From the NCBI GenBank assembly GCA_030144725.1, contig JASKMD010000020.1, positions 4,854,703 to 4,918,702 of the forward strand: 64,000 nucleotides of DNA, in the 5' to 3' direction. The position numbers and the translations under genes are program-made. The notes under the pieces are model-generated. The model did not search any database, was not told the origin of the DNA, and saw only the letters and a program-made list of their open reading frames with translations. Positions 40,634-53,507 of this stretch are shown here, one piece after another. Position 1 is the first letter of the stretch. Each line of letters begins with the position of its first letter. The DNA is from Haematococcus lacustris (Eukaryota > Chlorophyta > Chlorophyceae > Chlamydomonadales > Haematococcaceae).

Positions 40634-40713
40634 GGGAGCAGGCCGCGCCCCAGGCGGCTGCTCCTCCCTTAATGCACGCCGGTGAATACCGGCGTAGTCT
40701 TCTTCTTCTTCTT
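40634..40713 (+). repeat. LINE 3' tail with two hairpins and a CTT run, copy D (in place)
   Basis: Follows the LINE stop codon by a few bases. Hairpin 1 is GGAGCAG...CTGCTCC. Hairpin 2 is CGCCGG-TGAATA-CCGGCG. Then comes TAGTCTTCTTCTTCTTCTT. Copies at 12507-12590, 31344-31414 and 34285-34363 keep both stems with compensating changes, which suggests that the fold matters for template recognition by the LINE reverse transcriptase. Confidence 0.65.
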
Positions 40714-41403
40714 ATCTCGCTCCGCTACGCCGCACTGTAAGCTGTCTCCGCTGATGACTCCGCTGAGGTCTCCCCTGCAGGTCTCCCCTGCAGGTCTCCC
40801 CTGCAGGTCTCAAGTGTCAGCAGCTAAGGACGTGTCCTCAAATGCAACGGTTGTCAAAGGACGGACAGCGCACAGTGTGACAGCGGACAGTATAAAAGCT
40901 GCCTTTTGCCCTGGTTGCCCTGGTTGCACTTGTTGCCCCGCACATTGCCCCGCACATCGCACACAGCCCGCATAGCACAAGTTGCCCTGGTTGCCCCGCA
41001 CATCGCACACAGCCCGCACTCCCGCACTCCACCCTACACCTGTGTAATGTCCCTGTGCCCAATGTGCTCGCAGGCATCGCAGCCCGGTGCGAACAATAAA
41101 TTCTGTGTGCGCGGGGAGCGTCATTGCTCTCAGAACCCCAGCCCAAGAGACCCTGGTGACCTCTAGGGCATGTTAGGGGTGGTTTGTGTCGCCAGGCTGT
41201 TAGCCTGTAAGCAATTAAGCTGTTAGATTTGGTGGGGAGCCCAGTGGTCTGTCCCGGGAAAGTGCCATCTTCGTGGGGTTGGCAGTCATCAAGGGTGCGA
41301 CCGAGGATGCTTCAATGATTGTAGCGGAGTGAGATTACCCACAGGCCGACATGTTGTTCCTTGTTGAATGAGTTTTGTTGGTCTGGTTTGAGAGTGGGCA
41401 CAA

Positions 41404-41454
41404 TGTAACGTGCGGGAGTTCTCAGCCACGCACCCCACAGGTTAGACCTAGGCT
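41404..41454 (+). repeat. 51-bp exact repeat of 39775-39825
   Basis: TGTAACGTGCGGGAGTTCTC through GGTTAGACCTAGGCT is identical at both places. Near both lies GGTTTGAGAGT (39531 and 41391). Probably ends or fragments of one mobile element. Confidence 0.65.
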
Positions 41455-41651
41455 GCAATGCAGCTTGAGTTGCAATGCAGCTTGAGTTGGGAGTCCAGCC
41501 TGAACAGCCTGCTGCCACTACGCTACACGCATTGCGAAGTGCATGTGCCGGTCTTGCATGTAACATGTGCCTCCACTGTAATGGTGAGAAGCTGCTGGGA
41601 TAGCATGTGGGGGTCCTGCCAGCCAGGCACTAAGGAGGCAGCCATCCCTGA

Positions 41652-42488
41652 TCACAGCAGCTTCTTGGCGCAACAGTGGTGGCGCTGAAGCTCGAGCGGT
41701 GGGGTGTGAAGCTGGAGCCGCCATGAGGCACACGGTAGGCCAGCTACACTCATGCGGCACGCATGCAGGCTCCTCACTGCTGCAGTGCTGTGAACCAGAG
41801 ACGCCAGTGCCAGAGGCGTACTGCCCATGCACCATTGTGTCATGCACTTCCCACACGCAAGCAATAAGAGAAACGCCAGCCATTTGTTAGCATGCTCGTG
41901 GGTGCTATGTGCAGCGTCCTCAACGTCCTTGAGTTGCAAATGCACGCATGGCGCTGCATGGTGATCTACTGAACTTGAGATGTGCCCTAGCAGCAGCAGA
42001 CCCTTCTCAAACGATAGATTGCACGCGCCAAGCGTCAAATGTTGTGCCGCTCGGCTGCCCTCGCCTTGTAAGGTACGACTGGGCTGCTGCCTCCAAAATT
42101 CAACAACATCATCACTGCTCCTCTCCAAAAAGGGGTTGAGCTCACTGTACCATGTTGCCAGCCCAGCCAGCAGCAGGCACGTGCACACAGCATGCAGTGC
42201 AACAATTGCCGGAGACACTAGCAACATATTTGCAAAAGTAGTAAGCATCAGCATTGCTCCAGGGGCTGCGCTCACTGTACCGTAGCTAGGGCGCGACCAA
42301 TCATATGATTGAATATGAACTGAATATGACTGATGGCTTAAAGATGTGATATGACCGGGTCTATAGTCAAGAGGACAATATGGCAGATCGCCACTATAGC
42401 TCACCTGGGAGTGTAAAGAGGGTTTGACGTCCTCCAAACCAGTATCACTCTCAGTTGTAGTTAGTAACACTCCTCTACTCTCCTTCAA
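41652..42488 (-). CDS. Uncharacterised single-exon membrane protein, 278 aa
   Basis: ATG at 42488. The soluble N-terminus (MKESRGVLLTTTESDTGLED, then Tyr/Ser-rich) has about 80 residues. A hydrophobic hairpin follows, AMLMLTTFANMLLVSPAIVALHAVCTCLLLAGLATW, probably two membrane segments, and a third hydrophobic stretch, WLAFLLLLACGKCMTQW, comes later. Composition is varied and less GC-rich than the neighbours, unlike chance frames in this window. No domain is recognised. The part after codon 137 may be intron read-through, because a splice donor-like site is present there. No promoter is identified. Confidence 0.35.
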   Translation of the reverse strand: MKESRGVLLTTTESDTGLEDVKPSLHSQVSYSGDLPYCPLDYRPGHITSLSHQSYSVHIQSYDWSRPSYGTVSAAPGAMLMLTTFANMLLVSPAIVALHAVCTCLLLAGLATWYSELNPFLERSSDDVVEFWRQQPSRTLQGEGSRAAQHLTLGACNLSFEKGLLLLGHISSSVDHHAAPCVHLQLKDVEDAAHSTHEHANKWLAFLLLLACGKCMTQWCMGSTPLALASLVHSTAAVRSLHACRMSVAGLPCASWRLQLHTPPLELQRHHCCAKKLL

Positions 42489-43359
42489 ATTAGATCACGA
42501 TTGAGACCATGGTTGAAACCATATTGAGACCACGGCAATGAGGTTACGGAGTTTTTCGAGTTTTGGCTTAATTATATTGATCATCTATATCTTCAAAATC
42601 GCTAGGGGGGGGGGTCGGCGGAATGGCCTGCGATTGCGCGCACAGCCTCGCACTAATTACGTAAGGACTTCCCCCGCACAGAATCTTGAAAGAAGCACTG
42701 TGCCGTGAGATCGACTTCCGATCAGCGGATGTAACGCCCCATAAATAGTAGCTACCAGCGAACCTGGCTCAGCAAGCGATGGCGATGCAGCCAGCGAAGA
42801 GATAGTTCTGACTCCGCGGACGGTCAAAAAGTCAAACGGTTCACAGCCAAAAAGTCAAACGAGTCAAGTCCAACGATGGCTGCGGCCACATTTGGCTGCG
42901 GCTGCTGACGAGTTACAGCGTAGCCAGCTCCAATACCCACCTCATGCGACCCTCCTCCGTGCCCCTCTAACAGGGCATTGCGATGAGGCGACAAGTAGGC
43001 TGGATGCTTGCAGTTGGCCTTCAAGCCGTGCCAGGCCTCGCACACGCTGTAACAATGGGGCTTTGTACACAGCCAGAACAATAGCGGCGTATACACGTAG
43101 GTACGTATGTACATGTATATACGTAGCGTACCCCGAGCAACGTGTATCCGTAGGCAGCCGTAGGTAAGTAGGTTGACCGTACCTAAGATTTGACCATGAG
43201 ATTGCAAAGGATGCAGGACGCACAATTCACCGTAAGTGCGGGTGTGTCCGTAATCGCGGGTCAAATGCAAGTCGCTGCGATATGCAGCCAGCCAGCTGAT
43301 GACATTCATTGCGCGGAAACCACCTGATGATGCATACGAGGGATGTGGCGACGAGACCC
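42489..43359. other. Intergenic, AT-richer stretch
   Basis: Holds a G(10) run near 42606 and a TATA/TACGTA-rich segment near 43085-43135. The open frame at 42824-43309 on the minus strand has no motif and is not called. Confidence 0.4.
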
Positions 43360-44850
43360 GGACATGGCAGCCGGGCAGCCGGTCAGGATAGGGCAGCAGC
43401 AGGGCAGCCGGTCAGGGTAGGGCAACAGCAGGGCAGGGTAGGGCAGCAGCAGGGTAGGGCAGCAGCAGGGCAGCAGGGCAGCAGGGCAGGGTAGGGCAGC
43501 AGCAGGGCAGCCGTCAGGGTAAGGCAGCAGCAGGGCAGCCGGGCAGGGTAGGGCAGCAGCAGGGCAGCCGGGCAGGGTAGGACAGCAGCAGGGCAGCCGG
43601 GCAGCGGGTCAGGGTAGGGCAGCAGCAGGGCAGCCGGTCAGGGTAGGGCAGCAGCAGGGCAGCCGGTCAGGGTAGGGCAGCAGCAGGGCAGCCGTCAGGG
43701 TAGGGCAGCAGCAGGGCAGCCGGGCAGGGTAGGGCAGCAGCAGGGCAGCCGGGCAGGGTAGGACAGCAGCAGGGCAGCCGGGCAGCGGGTCAGGGTAGAG
43801 CAGCAGCAGGGCAGGCGGTCAGGGTAGGGCAGCAGCAGGGCAGCAGGGCAGCCGGGCAGGGTAGGGCAGCAGCAGGGCAGCCGGTCAGGGTAGGGCAGCA
43901 GCAGGGCAGCTGGGCAGGGTAGGGCAACAGCAGGGCAGCCGGTCAGGGTAGGGCAGCAGCAGGGCAGCCGGTCAGGGTAGGGCAGCACCAGGGCAGCTGG
44001 TCAGGGTAGGGCAGCAGCAGGGCAGCCAAGCAGGGTAGGGCAGCAGCAGGGCAGCCGGGCAGCCGCTCAGGGTAGGGAAGCAGCAGGGCAGCTGGTCAGG
44101 GTAGGGCAGCAGCAGGGCAGGGTAGGGCAGCAGCAGGGTAGGGCAGCAGCAGGGCAGGGTAGGGCAGCAGCAGGGCAGCAGGGCAGGGTAGGGCAGCAGC
44201 AGGGCAGCCGGTCAGGGTAGGGCAGCAGCAAGGCAGCCGGTCAGGGTAGGGGAGCAGCAGGGCAGTAGGGCAGCAGCAGGGCAGCCGGTCAGGGTAGGGC
44301 AGCAGCAGGGCAGCCGGGCAGGGTAGGGCAGCAGCAGGGCAGTAGGGCAGCAGCAGGGCAGCCGGTCAGGGTAGGGCAGCAGCAGGGCAGCCGGGCAGGG
44401 TAGGGCAGCAGCAGGGCAGCTGGGCAGCCGGTCAGGGTAGGGCAGCAGCAGGGCAGCCGGGCAGGGTAGGGCAGCAGCAGGGCAGGGTAGGGCAGCGGCA
44501 GGGCAGGGTAGGGCAGCAGCAGGGCAGCTGGGCAGCCGGTCAGGGTAGGGCAGCAGCAGGGCAGCCGGGCAGGGTAGGGCAGCAGCAGGGCAGCAGCAGG
44601 GCAGGGTAGGGCAGCGGCAGGGCAGGGTAGGGCAGCAGCAGGGCAGCTGGGCAGCCGGTCAGGGTAGGGCAGCAGCAGGGCAGCCGGTCAGGGTAGGGCA
44701 GCAGCAGGGCAGCCGGTCGAGGTAGGGCAGCAGCAGGGCAGCCGGGCAGGGTAGGGCAGCAGCAGGGCAGCCGGTCAGGGTAGGGCAGCAGCAGGGCAGC
44801 CGGGCAGGGTAGGGTAGCAGCAGGGCAGCTGGGCAGCCGTTCAGGGTAGC
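43360..44850 (+). repeat. 1.5-kb minisatellite of GGGCAGCAGCAGGGCAGCC(G) units
   Basis: About 50-60 units of roughly 28 bp, alternating GGTCAGGGTA and GGCAGGGTA connectors around GGGCAGCAGCAGGGCAGC. Higher-order blocks repeat (compare 43500-43620 with 43680-43800, and 44410-44530 with 44520-44660). This indicates expansion by unequal exchange of multi-unit segments. No gene spans it. Confidence 0.9.
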
Positions 44851-46678
44851 AGCATGGCGGGAGTTTTTATGGTTGTTGTGCAGCAAACTGCATACTCGCA
44901 AAATGGTGACCTTGCACCTACGGTTCGCCCAACGGACCTACGCATACAGTATATACATACGTATATACCATCATTTTAGTCGCCGCATACGCTTCAGACC
45001 AACCCTACAGATAATGTTGTGTACAGTGAGGTGTTTGCTGCATAGCCTGTTGGCCCTGACACCAATGAGGGGTTGGTAGGGCAGACACAGCCATTGCTGT
45101 CACACTCACTTACTCAGACTCAGCACTCAAACTCACACATCCAGCAGTTAGACTCAGCACTGTGGCCTGGTGCAAGAGCTGGTGCAAGCACTGGTGCAAG
45201 AGCGCTGTGGCCGGAGGCCGGAGGCAGCTTGGTCCGTGTGCCCCGTCCGCTGTCGGACGGGCCCGCTGTAGTATGGGGTCATTTCTTAAAGATTATTTCG
45301 GGCGCGCCAGCCCAGCCACCGTAGCCCCAGCCCAGCCAGCAGCAGGCACATCCGGGGCGCATGCCCGGCGCATACCCTTCCATAGGCCACCGCAGGCGCA
45401 CAACGCGAACACTGTGCCGAGTTGCAGCCCGCTCCTCTTGTCAGCATGAGTGACACAGAGGATTTTTTTCATATCAGGCCCAGCCACCGCCTGCATCTCG
45501 TGCACACGCACGCACAGCACACAAACATGCCACTGAATCTATCAAACAAGCCACCAGTCTATCAAACAAGCCACCAGGCTGCCAGCACGTGGCTGATCTA
45601 TGGGTGGTATGAAGCACCGCTACCTGCATGCACCTCATGCAGACAGACATGACCCAGGTGCAGCTCATGCACACAGACCAGGCGCACGTCATGCTGGCAC
45701 GCAGCTGATTTGTAATGCTGCGGTACACAGCAGCATAGTGTCTTTCCACCACGATCAGCTTGCTCAGCCATGAGCCGCAGCGACATGTGCATTGCCTTAC
45801 TACAGGTACCCTCTACCCGTTGCACAGCAGGCATGAGCTGCACCAGCCGGCCGCTAAACCCCAGGGACGGGCTTATGCTACTGGATGACAAGTCTGAATC
45901 AAGGCACCACTACTGTGCCTCCTGCTGCTGTTGGGGCCTCCTGCTGCTGTTGGGGTCTCCTGCTGCTGTTGGGGCATGGGTGAGCGGTTTTGCAGTCGCT
46001 TGTAGCCCAGATCAAGCCATCAGCACAGCTCTAGTGCACGCCACTTGCTCATTCCAATGCGCTGAATGTTTAGGCCTGTTCAGGCTGACAGGCTATGGCG
46101 CTGGTTTGGCTTGTGCAGCCTTGCCCTTGCCCTTGCCTGTGCTCTTGGCCTTGGTGCGCATGCTGCGCTTGGCTGGCGTGGGAGTGCTGGGCCCAGGCAC
46201 TTTGAGTTTCTTTGGATACATGTTGCCAATGGCAGCTCTGCGCTTAGATATGTGGTGGGGAAATATGTATGTTATGTTTGTCTGAAACATGTGGACTTGG
46301 GCCGTACCTAGGTCGTTTGATCGGCAGCGCCCGGCGGGAGGGTGAGGGAGGGGATGCGGGAGCGGGGCGGGGTGGGAGCATGTCACTCGCAGTTCGATGG
46401 TTGCAAATGCAACAGGACCAGTGACGGATGCAGCTGCAGGACCAGCGGGGGTCAAGCATGGATGAGCGGTGTTACATCGGCTTCAAAAGCCATGTGAATC
46501 GTTTGTATCGCGGCGACTGCGTGCAGCCACTTCCGAGGCAGGTCGGTCTCGGTTGTCAGTCGTATTGAGGACCTACTACCACTGCCGTTGTCAGTCGTAA
46601 GCCCTGACCAGCTTATGGTCCAGCTTATGTTACATTAGGTCAGTCGTTAGGTCAGTCGTAAACCCCCACCAGCTTATG
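44851..46678. other. Intergenic stretch without a supported gene
   Basis: Contains three tandem 21-bp units (CTCCTGCTGCTGTTGGGG plus three variable bases) near 45918-45975 and several short frames with no recognisable domain. Confidence 0.4.
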
Positions 46679-46683
46679 TTACA
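46679..46683 (-). terminator. UGUAA polyadenylation signal for the cysteine protease
   Basis: TGTAA on the minus strand, about 360 nt after the protease stop codon; a second lies about 50 nt further. TGTAA is the usual green-algal nuclear poly(A) signal. Which one is used cannot be seen. Confidence 0.4.
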
Positions 46684-47044
46684 GACATGTACAGTACAGA
46701 TCAAACCACCCGGGACAAACTTCTATTCATCCCAAGATGCCGCCAGGACGCAATCCCACTCATCCCAAGGTCCTAAGACATGGCATCCCACTGTGCGGAT
46801 CACAAGCCCTGCTAGTGGCAGGAGAGCACAAGAACAAACCTGCTGGCAGCAGCTCTGGGCAAAGCACAGCTATGGTACACAGGAAAGCACCAGGGTTGCT
46901 GGCAGCAGAGCCACCCTCATCACCCACCATCCCTCATTCATTCATACAGACAGGCCCATGCTCTGCCAATGCAGCTTTGAGCTGCCGGCCGTCTGTCTTC
47001 TATTGCACAAACCACAGCTAGCCACCAGGGTCATGAGCAGCAGC

Positions 47045-49729
<2,685 letters not shown>

Positions 49730-52675
49730 ATGGAGGACCGAATGTCATCCCTCCAGGTGCAGTTTTCGTGGCACGCCGATTCCCGCGTAAATTAAAAGCT
49801 GTAAGCGTAGTTGACGGAACTCTGCAGATCACTTCGCCGGCGGAGGTGACGCGGCTGCAAGCTGAGAACCAGGAGCTGAAGCGTCAGCTCGCTGGGGGGT
49901 GAGCGACATGTCCAGCATGTCTCCCGCCCCGAACCTTGTCCGGCCACCCTGCGGCCCCACCCGCCAATTCTGCTGCTGTCGCCCCTGTCCCTACCACGGC
50001 CTGCCCTGCAGCCCATGCCAGATAAGCTATGACGAGTTAGATGTTCAAGACCAAATAGGCGGAGGCGGCTTCTCCCTTGTGTATCGAGGCTTGTGGAAGG
50101 GCACGCCTGTCGCCATCAAGAAATGGTTTGATCCCAATGCCACCGACCAGCTGGTCCAAGAGTTTAGGTAAACCCTCCCCTACCTCTCCCTTCTCCTTGC
50201 TCCCCGCTCCTAGCCCCCCTACCCTTTGCCACCATCTCTGAGCCTGTGCCTGACCCAGACCCACTTTGCCTTGAGATGCAGGGAGGAGGTGATGACGCTG
50301 CAGGCATTGCGCCACCCCAACATCCTGCAGTTCCTGGGGGCCTGCATGAAATTGCCCAACCTTGCCATGGTCACGGAGCACCTGCCTCACAGCCTGCACA
50401 GCGTGATGTATGGAGGCAGCACACAGTTGGACCGCGCCAGGTCAGGGCCGCTGCCAGCCCAGCTATGCATGCATCCTAATCAAGCACTTCGTCAATCTTT
50501 ACTGAACAGAAAAAGATTACTTGGAACATGGTTATGAAGTATGCCCCTGCCCCTGCCCCTGCCCCTGTGTGTTTGTAGTTCTTGTTTCGCAGCCATGGGT
50601 TATGACACACCTCTCACACATTGAGGCAGCTTTAGCCGGCACTGCTGCAGCTCCAGTGGCCACACAGCAGGTGTGAAGCACGTGTCCATGTGGTGTGCTG
50701 GCAACAGGGTGGTGAGCATAGCTCAGGACATCGCCCGCGCCTTTGTCTATCTTCACTCCAGAAAGCCTCCTGTGGTGAGTGCGGCCAGCCTCCAATACAC
50801 AATACTAGGCCAGCCAAACACACCATGCAGCCAGCCAGGTTCTACCTTTGTGCTGTTTGGCAGGTGGATCACATGCGTCACCCACCCTCTGCAGCCTCGG
50901 CCAATGCATCTCCAGCCCAATCAGCTCTGGCCCCTGCAGCCACGCCCTCTGCAGACCGTGGCCATGCAGCCCATGTCCCACTTTTCCTATAGGTCCCGCC
51001 CCTGCTCCCACCCTGCTCAGGTGCACCGGGACATCAAGCCCGCCAACTTCTTGCTGGACCGCGCCTGGCGTGTCAAGGTCTGCGACTTTGGCCTAGCCAG
51101 CAACAGCCATGGCCAGGCGGGTGCAGGCACCCCTGCCTACATGGCGCCGGAGCTGCTGGACTCCAAGCCGTACAATGAAAAGGTCAGGCTGGCAGCACTA
51201 GATTAGTCACTTGTAAGTTAACGGGTTAGGGTTGGGGCTGTGTGTCCAGGGCCATAGCAGCTGCCGGCCCAAGCGGAGCCAAAACATAGGCAGGCAGCAG
51301 CACCTGCTAGCGGGCTAGGCCAAGCAACCAGTTCATAGCTCCTTGCCTCGACACGTACATATGGAGGACCGACTGTCAGCCTTCAGGTGGGCCTTGCAGG
51401 TTCCAGGTGTTGCAGATTGCCTTGGGCATTGGGCCAGCAGCAGGAGGAGGTGAGAAGGAAGTGAGGGGCGGTGCGGCAGGAGGGAGGTGAAGGTGGATAT
51501 GTTGGGGAGTGGCCTACAGCGGTGCCTACCTGCCGCTAAGCCACACCTTGACCCATGGTGCAAGCTCATGCTGACCACTCATCTGTGCGTGTGCAGCCTT
51601 CAGATACATTAGCTACAAGCTGATGGCGGTGCGGTTTCTCATACGCCAAGCCTGTTGCTTATCAGGCAGAGTTGTAACTAGCAGGCTTGGCATGGCTTGT
51701 CTGCTCTGCCTCTCTGCTGACCCTCTTCCTTCCTGACGCACCTCAAAGCTTTGGGTGCTCTCCTGCTGCCCAGCTGCTGGCTGGCTGAGGGTGGGGATGC
51801 GATGTGATGGATGAAGTGTGATGGATGAGGTGTGATGGATGAGGTGTAGTGGGTTGGTGATGGGGTCGTCAAGTTGACGGGCAGTTTAGAGTGAGAGGGG
51901 GGACTATGTGGAGGTGAGCGAGGGCATGAGGTATGGCTGGGGGGGAGGTGGGTTGTTACAACGAGCGGCATGCCACACTGTGTGCCACGCTGGGAGGAAG
52001 AGTGAGGGAGAGTGAGTACAGGCGTGTGGGCCATGGTGTGGTGCAGGTGGATGTGTACGCCTTTGGTGTGCTGCTGAATGAGATGGTGGCGCGCGAGGTG
52101 CCCTTCTCCAACATGTCAGTGCCAGAGATCCGGGCAGACGTGCTCGCAGGCAAGCGACCGGACGTGCCCATGTCTTGCCCCAGCTCGCTGCAGGTAAGCT
52201 GGGCCACTGGCCGGGGCCAGGACTATGACCAGGGCCAGGGCAACGTCAGCGCTTAGGCAGGCAGGCTGGTGGTCAGGCAGGCAGGCAGGCTGGTGGTCAG
52301 GCAGGCAGGCAGGTGGGCAGAGGGAGGAAGAGAAAGGCAGAGGGAGGCGGAGGCAGGCAGGTGGGCCACAAGACCCCATAAGCTCCTCGCCACACTCCTC
52401 TGTCCATGAACAAGCAAGCTCGTCCTTGTAGCACAAGCAATACCACCTTGTGGCAACCTCTCCACAGCCCACTCATCCCAGCCCCACCCAACCCTGTCCA
52501 GGCCAGCTCTGCCCTCCTTCACATGCCATGCCCTGACCCCCTGCCCTGACCCCTGCCATGCCCTGACCCCCAGGACATCATCACCAAGTGCTGGGCACAA
52601 GACGCCGCCTCACGGCCCTCCTTTGACCGGGTGCTGGAGCTGCTGAAGGGGGCGGCCAAGACCCTGGGCGGCTGA
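49730..52675 (+). CDS. TKL-type (Raf/MLK-like) protein kinase
   Basis: Eight exons: 49730-49756, 49828-49898, 50012-50167, 50282-50440, 50708-50774, 51021-51182, 52047-52193, 52574-52675. They sum to 891 nt, 296 residues, phases consistent. A short coiled-coil N-terminus (MEDRMSSLQ, then [18 protein letters not shown]) precedes a complete kinase domain. Its motifs are the glycine loop [12 protein letters not shown] (about 48-59), VAIKK with Lys69, [13 protein letters not shown] with Asp164, CDFGLA with Asp182, [12 protein letters not shown] and [12 protein letters not shown], ending [21 protein letters not shown] and the GTPAYMAPE loop are typical of plant/algal TKL Ser/Thr kinases. Substrate is unknown. 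The first 9-codon exon is the least certain. The 865-bp intron 6 contains a copy of the exon-1 region (51329-51390). Confidence 0.88.
51329..51390 (+). repeat. Copy of the kinase exon-1 region inside intron 6
   Basis: ACCAGTTCATAGCTCCTTGC followed by CTCGACACGTACATATGGAG and GACCGACTGTCAGCC matches 49698-49756 with few changes. The ATGGAGGACCG start is included. It may be a dispersed repeat that supplied the first exon, or a local duplication. Confidence 0.5.
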
Positions 52676-53490
52676 TGCATGAATGTGGCGGCAGTCCCAT
52701 GCATGGCTGCTTGATGTGTTGAGAGGTGTCTGGGCAATTCAAGCAAATGAACATGCCTGCCAGGGATGGCCAATGGAGGGCGGAGGGCAGCACGTGACCT
52801 ATTGGCAGCTGGCCTGCTGACTGGGGGCCTCGTGATGATTGCTTTGGAGGTAAGAGCGAGCAGCAGGGTAGGGCAGGGCTTGGCATAAAGTCAAAGCTAT
52901 TTGGCTGGGGTTACGCCAGGAATGATGAGCTTAAGTAACAAACAAACTTAATGGCAGTGGTAGTAGAAGTGCTGTCCCCGCCGGGTGTTGGCAAGGCCGA
53001 GGGACAGCATTGGTTGGAGAGAGGCTCCGCGAGATGTCTTACCAAACCATTAGCTTCGTAGCTACGGCCACAGATGTTACTTCTCATTGCACGAGATGGG
53101 TTGCACTAGTTGAGATTGGTTGGCATGCAAGGGTCCATGCAATAAAGTATCTGAATGTACTGCGGCTTCGAACATCATGGCACAGCATGGACATAAGTCT
53201 TCCTCAAGCCATTCACCAGCGTGTCCAGCCACGCGATGGAGGCGCCACCGCGGAGCAGATGGAGACGCTGGGGAAGCCAAGCTTGCTTATTGATGATGGG
53301 TGTGGCGCTGGCTACAGAGATGAGCTGTCCATGTAGGTGCTGCGGGCACGGATACAGCAGCCCTACGTTGCTTAACCTTCCTCCGACACTTGCAAAACTT
53401 GCTCTTCGTGCTGATGTCAAAGATGACGCTAGTACATACGAATTGAAGGGAAGCTGGTGTTCATGTTGCCTGTTGCATATACAGCTTACG
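52676..53490. other. Intergenic stretch without a supported gene
   Basis: Presumably kinase 3' UTR followed by spacer; no TGTAA is visible in the first 300 bases. A frame at 53010-53336 has no motif and is not called. Confidence 0.35.
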
Positions 53491-53507
53491 TATGTCGCCC
53501 GTTGACT

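Noticed and set aside
42824..43309. 161-codon minus-strand frame
   Set aside because: No motif, no splice signals, and it runs across AT-rich TATACGTA repeats; considered chance.
43360..44850. Possible CRISPR array
   Set aside because: Units are contiguous with no unique spacers of constant length, and the host is a eukaryote; it is a minisatellite.
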